In this document: piece after piece, positions 15,279 through 24,302 of the stretch
Position numbering within the stretch: position 1 is the first letter of the stretch
Layout of the letters: the number at the start of each line of letters is the position of its first letter
Assembly (NCBI GenBank): GCA_022652985.1
Contig: JALCRY010000017.1
Location: 1 to 40,313 of the forward strand
DNA: 40,313 bases
Source: Eubacteriaceae bacterium
Lineage (GTDB): Bacteria; Bacillota; Clostridia; Peptostreptococcales; Anaerovoracaceae
Direction of reading: 5' to 3'
Notes under the pieces: generated by a model
The model's database searches: none
The model's input: the letters and a program-made list of their open reading frames with translations, nothing else
What the model was told of the DNA's origin: nothing
Position numbers and translations under genes: made by a program

Positions 15279-17990
15279 ATGTTCAAAAAAAAGAGGGGTA
15301 ATGTTTTAACAAAAATTCTGGTCATGCTGCTGTGTGCAGTCACAGTCATGACATATTCTCTATACGGGATAAATGCGTGTGCGCAGGATACGCAAAGCGT
15401 ACCGGAGACAGCGAAGGTGACTGCGGAAGAAAGCAGCGGTTCTGACACGTCTGCATCCGGCAGTAGAGAATCAGCCGCAAATGCTGCTGAAAATAAAGTC
15501 GGCGGGGAAGAATCCCTGGCAGAGTATGCACAGCCCGTATCAGATTATGATTTCGGCATCAGCGGCACAGAAGATGCGTCGGCGGCAGCAGGGTCAGTAT
15601 ACTCATTTAAAAAAGGAATCAAATGGACACCTTCAGATCCGGCAGAATGGAAAGAGGGGGATCTGTTCCGGCTGACAATAGTAAATGTAGATACGCCTGC
15701 AGGGGGTTCATACAAATATAAAAAAGGCGACCAAAACTTTACTCCGTCAGATACGGATGCCGGGCTCATTTATACGATACATTATGAAATACAAAAAAAG
15801 CAGAGTGACGGCACCTGGAAATCACCGGCCAAGCAATGCACCGCAGAAAAAAACATTAAAATCAAATCGTCAGTAAAAAAAATCCCGGCGAAGATCAGAA
15901 AACCGTATACGGTCTATGCAGCAAAAAAGATGAGCGTCATGAACGAAGATGATGTCCTTAGTTATGCAGAAAACCGAAATGTTGTTACACTTGACACACC
16001 GGCGACGGACGAAGGCTTTAAAGACGTGTACGATGACTTCAAATCTGAAGGCGATGTCGAGCATATGTTTATTGTATTCAACAACATAAGCAATCCTCGG
16101 TATATTACAGGAAATACATATGTATACCATGAAGACGTGACGGCCAACGATGCCACGGGGCTGGAATTTTCCGGCAGATTTATCATATGGTATAATTTCG
16201 GCAGGACATCGTGGAATGCCGGAACTCAGAAAACTTACAGCATCAGCGATCAGTCAGACTGGCCGGACAATCTGAAGAATAAACTTACCTTCAGCACAGA
16301 TGCGACAAACTTCGAATGCAATTATACCTATTCAGCAGATGATATGACCTGGGCCAATACGCACACTTCCTCAAGCGGCACAGACCCTTATGGATATCAG
16401 CTTTCGATCATGCCTATCTTTAATATCAAAAAACTGCCGGCAGACAACGAAGCCAGAGCAAATCTCAGCATTACAGGCAATGGCTGGGTATCGGAAAACG
16501 GTGTGCCTATCAGTACCAAAACGATAAAAAACTTCAAAGTGTTCTGCAATACTGACAAGAAAACCGTGGAAATCGCCAGCAAGATAGCCCCGGTCGCAGA
16601 TGACGGCACTGTCGGCACATATACGAATGACAAAGTTTATCTGAAACCTGGTCAAAAAGGTTCTGTACAGGTTACCTTAAGCAGACCTGTCGGAATATAT
16701 ACCAGCGGCAGATGCAATGTCACATCTGCTGTTCCGGACGGCATGACATATGTGCCGGGCTCGGCGGCTGCGGTTTCATCATCAGGAATACAAACAACCG
16801 TAGATGATTCTGCCGGAGCCCCGTCAGTAGATTTCACCAGACTGCCGGTAGGTGAAACAGTAACGGTCACCTATCAGGTCAAGGCGCCTGACAGCGTCAC
16901 ATCATATACCGAATATAAAACAAAAGATACATTGATCAATAAGTACCAGCGCGATCATAAAGGTTTCATATACAATACCGAATATCCCGAGACTGCGGTG
17001 TATCCGAACGAAAGCGAGTACACATCTGTCAGACATAATATATTCGCGGTCGGAGCAACGCCTCCTGTAAAAGATGTGTTTGTCAATGATTCCGAGGTCA
17101 GCGGAGACGGGCAGACCGTGAATGCCGGAGATGAACTGACCTATAAGATCACATATAAAAACACTACCGGAAATGATGTCAAAGCAGTAATAACGGATGC
17201 TCTTCCGGCGAATTGTACTTTCATATCCGCGGATAACGGCGGCTCGGAAAGCGGCGGGAAAGTGATATGGAATGATATCGCGGCGGCAAACGGCGCGTCT
17301 GTAACCGTAAGTTTCAAAGTCAGGGTAGATGCCGGCAATGGTACAACTCTGGAGAATACAGCCCGAGTCTATGACGGAGCAAATAATTACAGCACCAACA
17401 CGACAAAGAATCCTACAGCAGCGGCTCCCGTAAAACCTTCGGCCGGTTCGATAACAGTCACAAAAAATGTCACTTCGCAGGACAACAAAGCGGTCAATGT
17501 CAGCGGAACATTCTACTTCACACTTTTCAGCGATGCCGCATGCACGCAAGCAGCAGGCAAGCCACAGACCGTGACAGTCAGTAACGGCGTTTCGGCATCT
17601 GCAGTGTTTTCCGGTCTCGCGCAGGGTACATACTACGCTGCAGAAACGAATGCGGACGGAACGAAAGTGGTTACTGTTCCGGAGGATACGGATAACTATA
17701 CAGGATACGGAGTAGACGGCAATGCGGCAAAGATCACGATATCGGCGAGCAGTCTTACTGGATCAGCTGTGATAACGAATCGCTATTCAGCCAGGAGCGG
17801 GAAAACGCCAACGACGCCTAAGACACCGACATCCCCTAAGACACCGATTCCGCTGGTACCTGCTTCGGATAAATCCGCACAGACAGGAGACAGCTTCAAG
17901 GCAGGCTTATGGATCATCCTTATGCTCATCGGAGCGGCCGGATGCACAGCCTGTGCGGTTCGGAGAAGAAAAGAAAACTCTGAAGAATAA
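15279..17990 (+). CDS. Sortase-anchored surface protein with DUF11 and pilin-like domains
   Basis: A 903-residue secreted protein. Residues 1-35 are a signal peptide (basic start, hydrophobic core, cleavage probably after NACA). A Ser/Ala/Glu-rich linker and a large N-terminal region without a recognised domain (about 90-420) follow. DUF11-like beta domains lie at about 430-540 and 600-700, the second with NAGDELTYKITYKNTTG. A Cna-B/pilin-like domain (about 722-840) ends in SAVITNRYSA. A Pro/Thr-rich stalk precedes SAQTGD (about 866-871), a hydrophobic span and RRRKENSEE. That tail is a sorting signal, but it lacks a canonical LPxTG. An agaggcgg site precedes the ATG. An adhesin role is inferred. 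Confidence 0.85.
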   Translation: MFKKKRGNVLTKILVMLLCAVTVMTYSLYGINACAQDTQSVPETAKVTAEESSGSDTSASGSRESAANAAENKVGGEESLAEYAQPVSDYDFGISGTEDASAAAGSVYSFKKGIKWTPSDPAEWKEGDLFRLTIVNVDTPAGGSYKYKKGDQNFTPSDTDAGLIYTIHYEIQKKQSDGTWKSPAKQCTAEKNIKIKSSVKKIPAKIRKPYTVYAAKKMSVMNEDDVLSYAENRNVVTLDTPATDEGFKDVYDDFKSEGDVEHMFIVFNNISNPRYITGNTYVYHEDVTANDATGLEFSGRFIIWYNFGRTSWNAGTQKTYSISDQSDWPDNLKNKLTFSTDATNFECNYTYSADDMTWANTHTSSSGTDPYGYQLSIMPIFNIKKLPADNEARANLSITGNGWVSENGVPISTKTIKNFKVFCNTDKKTVEIASKIAPVADDGTVGTYTNDKVYLKPGQKGSVQVTLSRPVGIYTSGRCNVTSAVPDGMTYVPGSAAAVSSSGIQTTVDDSAGAPSVDFTRLPVGETVTVTYQVKAPDSVTSYTEYKTKDTLINKYQRDHKGFIYNTEYPETAVYPNESEYTSVRHNIFAVGATPPVKDVFVNDSEVSGDGQTVNAGDELTYKITYKNTTGNDVKAVITDALPANCTFISADNGGSESGGKVIWNDIAAANGASVTVSFKVRVDAGNGTTLENTARVYDGANNYSTNTTKNPTAAAPVKPSAGSITVTKNVTSQDNKAVNVSGTFYFTLFSDAACTQAAGKPQTVTVSNGVSASAVFSGLAQGTYYAAETNADGTKVVTVPEDTDNYTGYGVDGNAAKITISASSLTGSAVITNRYSARSGKTPTTPKTPTSPKTPIPLVPASDKSAQTGDSFKAGLWIILMLIGAAGCTACAVRRRKENSEE

Positions 17991-18001
17991 TTATAAACAA
18001 A

Positions 18002-18037
18002 CAAAAAAATGAAAGGGCCTGCATCAGCAGGTCCCTT
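18002..18037 (-). terminator. Terminator of the lysA-like gene (minus strand)
   Basis: aaggg-cctgc (18013-18022) pairs with gcagg-t-ccctt (18027-18037) with one bulged base. Read on the minus strand the hairpin is followed by a T-run (18002-18009). It may also slow transcripts from the surface protein gene, but has no T-run in that direction. Confidence 0.75.
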
Positions 18038-18058
18038 CGTCGTTGTCAGATCGGGGAA

Positions 18059-19330
18059 TTATTTACCGAGTTTTTTATAATCGTCGAAGCAGTCATATGT
18101 CGCGAAATAATCTGCGAGAGTCTCGGCACGCCGGATCATTTTGACGGAGCCGTCTTCACACAGAAGCAGTTCTGCGGAACGGAGCCTGCCATTATAATTG
18201 TATCCCATGGAAAAACCGTGGGCGCCCGTATCGTGTATAATAAGGTAATCTCCGATATCTATCTTTGGAAGCATACGGTCGATCGCAAATTTATCGCTGT
18301 TCTCGCAGAGAGAGCCCACAATATCGTACTTGTGATCGCAGGGGGCATTTTCTTTGCCGGCCACAGTAATATGATGATAAGCCTTGTATATGGCAGGGCG
18401 CATAAGGTTGCTGGCGCATGCGTCCACGCCAATGTATTCCTTGTATGTGTGCTTTTCATGAATGGCCTTAGTGACCAGACATCCGTAAGGGCCGGTCATG
18501 AAACGCCCCATTTCGGTAAATATAGCGATATTTCCGAGACCGGCCGGCACAAGTACTTCGTTGTAGACTTTTTCCACGCCCTTGCCGATCACGGCAATAT
18601 CATTGGCCGTCTGATCAGGCCTGTAAGCAATGCCTACGCCGCCCGACAAGTTGATGAACTCGAGTGATATGCCGGTCTTCTCTTTGATCTCCACACACAG
18701 TTCGAAGAGAGTCTTCGAAAGTGCCGGGTAGTAATCATTCGTTACTGTATTGCTGACCAGGAATGCATGTATGCCGAAATGCTTTACACCTTTCGACTGC
18801 AGTATTTTATATGCCTCAATGATCTGATCTTTGGTCATGCCGTATTTGGCATCTCCGGGATTGTCCATGATGCCGTTTCCGAGTTCATAAACGCCGCCCG
18901 GATTATATCTGCAGCTCATTGTTTCCGGAAAAGCACCGACATTTTTTTCAAAATAATCTATGTGGGTGAAATCATCGAGGTTGATGATGGCTCCCATCTT
19001 TTTCGCGAGGGCGAACTCTTCGGCAGGCGTATCGTTGGATGAAAACATGATATCTGATCCGGTGAGTCCCGCCGCTTCGGAAAGAAGCAACTCCGCCTCG
19101 GACGAGCAGTCTGCGCCGCATCCGTATTCTTTGAGGATCTTCATGATAAACGGATTCGGTTCCGCCTTGACTGCAAAATATTCGCGGAAGCCTTTATTCC
19201 ACGAAAAAGCCTCCTTCACAGAACGCGCATTTTCTCTGATGCCTTTTTCATCATATAAATGGAACGGCGTCGGATATGTTTTGACGATTTCATTTATCTG
19301 ATCGAGTGTTACGAATGTATTCTTTTCCAC
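18059..19330 (-). CDS. lysA: Diaminopimelate decarboxylase-like PLP enzyme
   Basis: A 423-residue fold-type III PLP decarboxylase (alanine racemase-like barrel). The PLP lysine is K55 in YFAVKAEPNP. GADCSSEAEL, INLSGGVGIAYRP, FTEMGRF and the catalytic Cys in GSLCENSDKFA match DAP/ornithine-type decarboxylases. The late motif reads TGAHGFSMGYNYNGRLRSAE, where the usual GAY is GAH. The start is a GTG with aaaggag 8 bp upstream. It probably makes lysine from meso-DAP. Because it stands alone beside D-amino-acid genes and not in a lysine operon, another D-centre substrate is possible. Confidence 0.85.
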   Translation of the reverse strand: MEKNTFVTLDQINEIVKTYPTPFHLYDEKGIRENARSVKEAFSWNKGFREYFAVKAEPNPFIMKILKEYGCGADCSSEAELLLSEAAGLTGSDIMFSSNDTPAEEFALAKKMGAIINLDDFTHIDYFEKNVGAFPETMSCRYNPGGVYELGNGIMDNPGDAKYGMTKDQIIEAYKILQSKGVKHFGIHAFLVSNTVTNDYYPALSKTLFELCVEIKEKTGISLEFINLSGGVGIAYRPDQTANDIAVIGKGVEKVYNEVLVPAGLGNIAIFTEMGRFMTGPYGCLVTKAIHEKHTYKEYIGVDACASNLMRPAIYKAYHHITVAGKENAPCDHKYDIVGSLCENSDKFAIDRMLPKIDIGDYLIIHDTGAHGFSMGYNYNGRLRSAELLLCEDGSVKMIRRAETLADYFATYDCFDDYKKLGK

Positions 19331-19442
19331 TGTATTGCTCCTTTCAGGGTTATTATACGATGTTACACTAAAACGCGGATTATTTCAACACGGTAAAATG
19401 CAGCAGAAACGCGCAGGAGGCGCTTTTGTGTGATAAAGAGCG

Positions 19443-19471
19443 TTGACCGCATTAAACAAATAAAATATAAT
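19443..19471 (+). promoter_or_regulatory. Promoter of the aminotransferase gene
   Basis: TTGACC at 19443-19448, a 17-bp spacer and TATAAT at 19466-19471. The start near 19478 gives a leader of about 50 nt. Confidence 0.8.
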
Positions 19472-19529
19472 GATTTTACTGTTTGTTTATTTCAATCGGG
19501 AAATCATATCTAAGAGAGGCAGGAACCGA

Positions 19530-20873
19530 ATGAATACTGAAAAATGCCAAGAATGGGTCGCGAGGGATGCTGCAGTGATCGCGCCCACTTCCCATTTATC
19601 ATATTATCCGTTTGTGGCGGAGAAAAGTGAAGGAGCTCTTCTTACAGATGCCGACGGCAATGAATTCATCGATTTCCTGTCGGGCGCTTCTTCCCTGAAT
19701 CTCGGCTCGCGTCAGCCGGATGTCGTTGAAGCCGTTACGGAGCAGCTGCAGAATCACACCCAGTATGCGGCGCCGTATGCATATAATAAACCGATGATAG
19801 AATATGCCGAAAGGCTTACATCGGTATTCCCGGGTGAGGGCCCGGCAAAAATATGCTTTGGAAACTGCGGATCCGATGCCAATGATGCCGCGATAAAATT
19901 TGCGAGGGCCTATACGGGCAGAAAGAAAATCATCACATTTTTTAACGCGTATCACGGCAATACTTACGGATCATCATCGATGACGACATGTTCCAGCACC
20001 ATGCATAAAGGCATAGGACCGTTCCTGCCGGAAATATATCATTTCCCGTACTTCACCAACGAAGTGCCTGATGATATCTGCAGAAGTGAATGCCTGAAGG
20101 ATATGGAATTCGCCTTTGAATCGTATTTGTCGCCTGAAGAGGTGGCCGCTGTCATCATAGAGCCTATCCAGGGAGACGGCGGTATGACGCCGGCGCATCC
20201 GATTTTTATGAGCAGACTGTATAAAATGTGCAGAGACAACGGGATACTGTTCATATCGGAAGAAGTCCAGCAGGGATTCTACAGGACCGGGCCGTTCTTT
20301 GCGATAGAAAATTATCCGGATATCAAACCGGACTGCATCATCATGGGCAAGTCGCTCGGTGCGGGTTTGGCAGCGGGCGCGATCATGGGGCGGGCCGAGA
20401 TCATGGATGTCCTGGATCCGCCGGCGCATCTGTTCACATTAAGCGGAAATGCGGTGACAATGGCGGCGGGAATTGCCCAGTTCGACGTTATGCAGACAAA
20501 AGAATTCCAGGATCGGCTGCAGTCGAATATCAGGATCTTCCGCAGCAGATGCAGGTGCATAAAGGAAAAATATCCACAGGCAGTAATGTGTGACAGAGGT
20601 ATAGGCATGTCGGGCGGTCTCGGCATCGGCACTGCCGATGAAGAAGGTATTCTAAAAGCCGATGTGAGCGCGGCCTATAAAATCGTGTACAGGTCATATG
20701 AGAACGGTCTGATTATGATCACGCTGGCAGGCAATATTCTCAGGCTGCAGCCGCCGCTCAATATTGAAGAGGAACAGCTTAATAAGGGGTTCGATATAAT
20801 TGATAGATCTATTGCGGACCTGCTGGCCGGCAATATACCGGATGATGTACTTCGCTTCAGGAAAGGATGGTAG
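19530..20873 (+). CDS. Class III PLP aminotransferase or amino-acid racemase
   Basis: A 447-residue fold-type I PLP enzyme of the class III (omega-aminotransferase) family, which includes GABA and diaminobutyrate transaminases and isoleucine 2-epimerase. Seen: NCGSDANDAAIKFAR, FFNAYHGNTYGSSS, IIEPIQGDGG, and the PLP lysine K274 in IMGKSLGAG. The motif that normally reads DEVQ is EEVQ (E244-E245), so the residue that contacts the PLP ring nitrogen is Glu, not Asp. The start at 19530 follows agagaggcagg; an in-frame ATG at 19470 would lie on the -10 box. Substrate unknown; the neighbours suggest D-amino-acid turnover. Confidence 0.85.
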   Translation: MNTEKCQEWVARDAAVIAPTSHLSYYPFVAEKSEGALLTDADGNEFIDFLSGASSLNLGSRQPDVVEAVTEQLQNHTQYAAPYAYNKPMIEYAERLTSVFPGEGPAKICFGNCGSDANDAAIKFARAYTGRKKIITFFNAYHGNTYGSSSMTTCSSTMHKGIGPFLPEIYHFPYFTNEVPDDICRSECLKDMEFAFESYLSPEEVAAVIIEPIQGDGGMTPAHPIFMSRLYKMCRDNGILFISEEVQQGFYRTGPFFAIENYPDIKPDCIIMGKSLGAGLAAGAIMGRAEIMDVLDPPAHLFTLSGNAVTMAAGIAQFDVMQTKEFQDRLQSNIRIFRSRCRCIKEKYPQAVMCDRGIGMSGGLGIGTADEEGILKADVSAAYKIVYRSYENGLIMITLAGNILRLQPPLNIEEEQLNKGFDIIDRSIADLLAGNIPDDVLRFRKGW

Positions 20874-20967
20874 TGCATGATCGGCAGATTGTATGATATT
20901 ATAAGATATAACCGCTTTCGGATTCATTAATGCAGCGCTGATAACAGGCGTGAGACTGGAGAATAAT

Positions 20968-21621
20968 ATGCATAAAAAACTTGAACCATATGTGTCGCTG
21001 GTTAATTTCCTGGCAGACTTTCTCGGTTCGAATACGGAGGTCGTATTACATGACCTTACAGACTGGGACAAATCAATAGTTGCTATCAGAAACGGACATA
21101 TCAGCGGCAGAAAAATCGGTGCTCCGGTAACAGGACTTGCTCTGGACATTGTGAAGAGCGAAATCTATAAGGAGCAGGATTACAAAGTGAATTACAAGGG
21201 AATGTCAGCGCACGGATATACAGTTAAATCCGCGACTTATTTCATCAAAGATGAAAAGGGAGTGCTGATAGGACTGATGTGTATAAATATGGACTGCGAG
21301 AAACTGACTCAGGCGAGAGAAGTCATCGACTCGATAATCAGGATAGGTGAGGGGGATTTGTCGCTTTCAGCGGCAGAGGAGACATTCAGCCTGGATGTCA
21401 ACGATCTTGTCAGGAATAATATCGACAGCATCGTTCCGGGCAATCTCGACAGACTCAGAAAGATGAAGAAACGCGAAAAGGTGGAGCTGGTGGCCAAACT
21501 TCAGGACATGGGCACTTTCATGGTGAAGGGGACGCTGCCGGAAGTGGCGGAACTTTTGGGCGTATCGGTGCCGACGATGTACAGATATCTTGCCAACGTA
21601 AAAAAAGACGGTACCGAATAG
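20968..21621 (+). CDS. YheO/DauR-type PAS-HTH transcriptional regulator
   Basis: A 217-residue regulator with an N-terminal YheO-like PAS domain (LVNFLADFLGSNTEVVLHDL, then IGAPVTGLAL and YFIKDEKGVLIGLMCINMD) and a C-terminal HTH (GTFMVKGTLPEVAELLGVSVPTMYRYL). DauR, the characterised member, controls D-arginine catabolism in Pseudomonas. ATG 20968 follows tggaga; the GTG at 20950 is less likely. It lies between the aminotransferase and the convergent D-aminoacylase-like gene, which makes these two its natural candidate targets. Confidence 0.88.
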   Translation: MHKKLEPYVSLVNFLADFLGSNTEVVLHDLTDWDKSIVAIRNGHISGRKIGAPVTGLALDIVKSEIYKEQDYKVNYKGMSAHGYTVKSATYFIKDEKGVLIGLMCINMDCEKLTQAREVIDSIIRIGEGDLSLSAAEETFSLDVNDLVRNNIDSIVPGNLDRLRKMKKREKVELVAKLQDMGTFMVKGTLPEVAELLGVSVPTMYRYLANVKKDGTE

Positions 21622-21632
21622 TACCGCCTTTT
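21601..21632. terminator. Bidirectional terminator
   Basis: gacggtac (21607-21614) pairs with gtaccgcc (21621-21628) around a 6-nt loop. A-rich sequence lies to the left and cctttt to the right, so it can serve both the regulator (+) and the converging deacylase gene (-). The stop codon of the regulator lies inside it. Confidence 0.75.
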
Positions 21633-21633
21633 G

Positions 21634-22983
21634 CTATAGTCTGATCGATCTTCCCAGATCGTCTCTTATTATTTCTGAATTCACTGCGGCGGTCTGGCCG
21701 GCGATAATAACCATATCGATGCCTGCAGGAGGCAGTACCGGATCGCTGAAAGTCGAGCAGTCGCGGATCGTCAGGGGATCGAATATTACTGCATCGGCAT
21801 CGGCGCCCGTATCAAAACGTCCCTTCTTTTTCAGTCCCAGTCTTTCCGCGGGCATGTATGTCATCTTGGAGATCGCATCGTTCATGCTGATCTTTCCGGT
21901 GCGGACATATTCCGAAATAAGGCGCGGGAAGGCACCTGCCGCGCGCGGGTGTCCGTGCGGGCCGTCGAGTATGCCGTCGCTGGCGAGCATTACCCGGGAA
22001 TCAGCTACAGCGATGTCTATATCGTCCTGTTTCATCGTATAGCATACCGTCAGGCATCTGGGAAAATCACGGCGCAGCTCTGCGAATATTTCTTCTGTGC
22101 AGCGCATCCCTGTGTATTTTCCCTCGCAGATTTCGCAGACATCATACCCGCACTGGTATCTGTCCTGCCAGCCGATATCGTATGTGCTGGAGCCTATTCT
22201 GGTGGAGAACGCATCGTAAGGATAGCAGTCGCACGATATGTCCGTGTCTTTCTGCCTGTATTCGTGTATCTGATCGAGGTACGGTGCCATCTGCCCGAAA
22301 CCGCCCATGCTTCCTATGTGTGAAAGCTGTATCGGTATATCAAGCGGCGCCGCGGTCCTGACAAGATCCGAAGTCGCTTTAAATACGCCTGCTGCATCGT
22401 CAGCTACATGTACAGTGATCATTTTGCCTTTTCCGGAACAGCATGAGGCTGCTTCTTTTACTTCGCTGTACTCGGCGCCCGGCGCATATGAGAGGCCGAA
22501 TGAGATCCCGGCGCATCCGCGGGCCAGAGCTTCCTTCATCATAGTTTTCATGGCGTCGATCTGCTTCGGTGAGGCGGCGGAATATTTGTCTTTTGCGCCG
22601 GCCATTTCCCGGAAAGATTTATGTCCGGCGAACATAAGTATATTTATCGCTGTACCGTCGCGGTCCGCAATATCAAGATAATCAGCCGGATGGAACAGGT
22701 TGACGCCGCAGTTTCCGGCTGCCGCGGTGGTGACTCCCATCCGCAGCATGGTCAGAAAAATATTCTGCTGTATTTTCCCGTCGCTGCCGACAGGATCTTC
22801 GTGCATATGTATATCAATAAATCCCGGGCATACCACTTTGCCTCTGGCGTTGATGACCGCATCGGCTTCAGGCAGCGTTTTCATCAGGCCGGCTATTTTC
22901 CCGTTTTCGATCAGAAGATTGAGCCTGCTGTTGATTTTGTTGGCAGGATCTATTATTGTGCCGTCTTTGATCAAAGTCCTCAT
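21634..22983 (-). CDS. N-acyl-D-amino-acid deacylase-like amidohydrolase
   Basis: A 449-residue amidohydrolase of the D-aminoacylase/dihydroorotase-like group. The metal-binding HMH is at residues 59-61 in PGFIDIHMHED. Later elements are AAGNCGVN, GISFGLSYAPGAEY (typical of D-aminoacylases), QLSHIGSMG and MLASDGILDGPHGHPRAAGAFPR, which holds the catalytic Asp. It would release D-amino acids from N-acyl forms, with the acyl group and side chain unknown. Two ATGs compete (22989 and 22983). I prefer the second because it leaves 8 bp after the gagggg site. Confidence 0.85.
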   Translation of the reverse strand: MRTLIKDGTIIDPANKINSRLNLLIENGKIAGLMKTLPEADAVINARGKVVCPGFIDIHMHEDPVGSDGKIQQNIFLTMLRMGVTTAAAGNCGVNLFHPADYLDIADRDGTAINILMFAGHKSFREMAGAKDKYSAASPKQIDAMKTMMKEALARGCAGISFGLSYAPGAEYSEVKEAASCCSGKGKMITVHVADDAAGVFKATSDLVRTAAPLDIPIQLSHIGSMGGFGQMAPYLDQIHEYRQKDTDISCDCYPYDAFSTRIGSSTYDIGWQDRYQCGYDVCEICEGKYTGMRCTEEIFAELRRDFPRCLTVCYTMKQDDIDIAVADSRVMLASDGILDGPHGHPRAAGAFPRLISEYVRTGKISMNDAISKMTYMPAERLGLKKKGRFDTGADADAVIFDPLTIRDCSTFSDPVLPPAGIDMVIIAGQTAAVNSEIIRDDLGRSIRL

Positions 22984-23026
22984 TTGCATATCCCCTCTGT
23001 AAATATTATGTACATATTATAACCGA

Positions 23027-23055
23027 TGGACTGGTACAATTCATAGTGTTATAAT
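23027..23055 (+). promoter_or_regulatory. Promoter placing the transcript start on the ATG
   Basis: TGGACT at 23027-23032, a 17-bp spacer and TATAAT at 23050-23055 with TG upstream (extended -10). The expected start, 7 nt after the -10, is the A of the ATG at 23062. A TATAAT on the other strand (23016-23021) may serve the divergent deacylase gene. Confidence 0.65.
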
Positions 23056-23061
23056 CACGAT

Positions 23062-23292
23062 ATGGAAAAGAAATCATTTGCAGCCGTTTTTTTCAGGCTA
23101 TACGACAGGAAAATTGCATCGGGAGAAATTACTTTCAGCAGAACGGGGATCAACAAGACTGATTTTACGAATCTTTGCATTGATCCTTCTTTTGTGTTTC
23201 CGGAAGATGACCTAAGAAGGATATGTGAAAACATGGCACTTACCGAGGAAGAAAAAGTAATGCTCCTGGAAGCGGCCGGCTATGCAGGGTAA
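23062..23292 (+). CDS. Small Cro/CI-like helix-turn-helix protein (tentative)
   Basis: A 76-residue protein. The order of elements (FTNLCIDPSFVFPEDDLRRICENMALTEEEKVMLLEAAGYA) resembles the end of XRE/Cro-type HTH proteins, where an AL-L-EE-LL-AAGY tail is common. The first helices are less typical, so the family call is tentative. There is no Shine-Dalgarno site, and the promoter puts the transcript start at the ATG. A polysaccharide deacetylase gene begins 12 bp after its stop. Confidence 0.65.
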   Translation: MEKKSFAAVFFRLYDRKIASGEITFSRTGINKTDFTNLCIDPSFVFPEDDLRRICENMALTEEEKVMLLEAAGYAG

Positions 23293-23304
23293 AGAGGAAC
23301 GGCG

Positions 23305-24297
23305 ATGAGACGGGAAAACAATAGAAGAAAAAAGAGCGGAAACAGATTCGTTCTGATAATCGTGCTGCTGGTTCTGGCAGTCACGCTTTTTATGGTACTG
23401 AAAATCGGACTTTTGAACAGGGAACCGACGATTTCCTTCAGCAGCGACAAGGCGACTGTATATATCGGGGCGGAGCAGAAACTTAAAGTTTCTTACGATC
23501 CTGCTGATAAAGAAAAACCGGCTCTGGAATGGTCGTCGAGCGATACAGATGTGGCGGTGGTGAAAAGCAGCGGCGTCATAGTGCCTAAAGCAAAAGGAAC
23601 GGCTGATATTACTGCCAGGACAAAGCACGGGCAGAAGATCACCTGCACGGTAACGGTAAAGAAACCTGTCAAGACTGTCTTCCTGACTTTCGATGACGGG
23701 CCGAGTGCCAACATCACGCCTAAACTCCTTAAACTGCTGCGCGACAACGACGTGCACGCCACGTTCTTTCTGATAGGGTATGAAGCGAAGGACAACGAGG
23801 ATCTGGTGAAAGAAGCATATAAAGACGGGAATACGATCGGCATTCATACATATACTCACGAATACACGACTATATACGCCAATGAAGATGCATTCTTTGC
23901 TGATTTTGACAAGACGGAAAAGCTGCTGAAAAAGATCACGGGCAAGCAGCCGACGGTCTGCAGGATGCCGGGAGGAAGTGTGAACGGATATTGCTCGCTG
24001 TCGCTCTCCAGGACGATCGTGAAAAAATTGCGTGCCCGCGGATATAAATGCACTGACTGGAATGTTTCGTTCGGAGATTCCTCGCTGACCGATACCACGG
24101 TAAAAACGATGTATCACAGAGTAGTCAGAGATATCAAACCTTACACATATCCTGTGATCCTCGCTCATGATTCAGAACAGAAAGAGACTTCGTACGAGAC
24201 GGCGAAGAAACTGATAAAATATTTCAAAGCAAAACATTATGCCTTCAGCACGATAGATAAATATCCTGGTGAGCCTCCGATATTCATACAGTTCTGA
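23305..24297 (+). CDS. Polysaccharide deacetylase with Ig-like domain
   Basis: A 330-residue membrane-anchored or secreted protein. A transmembrane anchor or uncleaved signal lies at residues 14-36, a Big_2-like bacterial Ig domain at about 41-118 (ending ITARTKHGQKITCTVTV), and a carbohydrate esterase 4 domain from about 123. The CE4 catalytic motifs are TFDDGPS (128-134, with the Asp base and Asp metal ligand), HTYTH (181-185, metal ligands) and RMPGGS (220-225). It probably removes acetyl groups from peptidoglycan GlcNAc or another cell-wall glycan. An agaggaac site precedes the ATG. Confidence 0.9.
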   Translation: MRRENNRRKKSGNRFVLIIVLLVLAVTLFMVLKIGLLNREPTISFSSDKATVYIGAEQKLKVSYDPADKEKPALEWSSSDTDVAVVKSSGVIVPKAKGTADITARTKHGQKITCTVTVKKPVKTVFLTFDDGPSANITPKLLKLLRDNDVHATFFLIGYEAKDNEDLVKEAYKDGNTIGIHTYTHEYTTIYANEDAFFADFDKTEKLLKKITGKQPTVCRMPGGSVNGYCSLSLSRTIVKKLRARGYKCTDWNVSFGDSSLTDTTVKTMYHRVVRDIKPYTYPVILAHDSEQKETSYETAKKLIKYFKAKHYAFSTIDKYPGEPPIFIQF

Positions 24298-24302
24298 TCT
24301 CC

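Noticed and set aside
18013-18037. Terminator for the surface protein gene on the plus strand
   Set aside because: No T-run follows on that strand; the T-run is on the minus-strand side, fitting the lysA-like gene.
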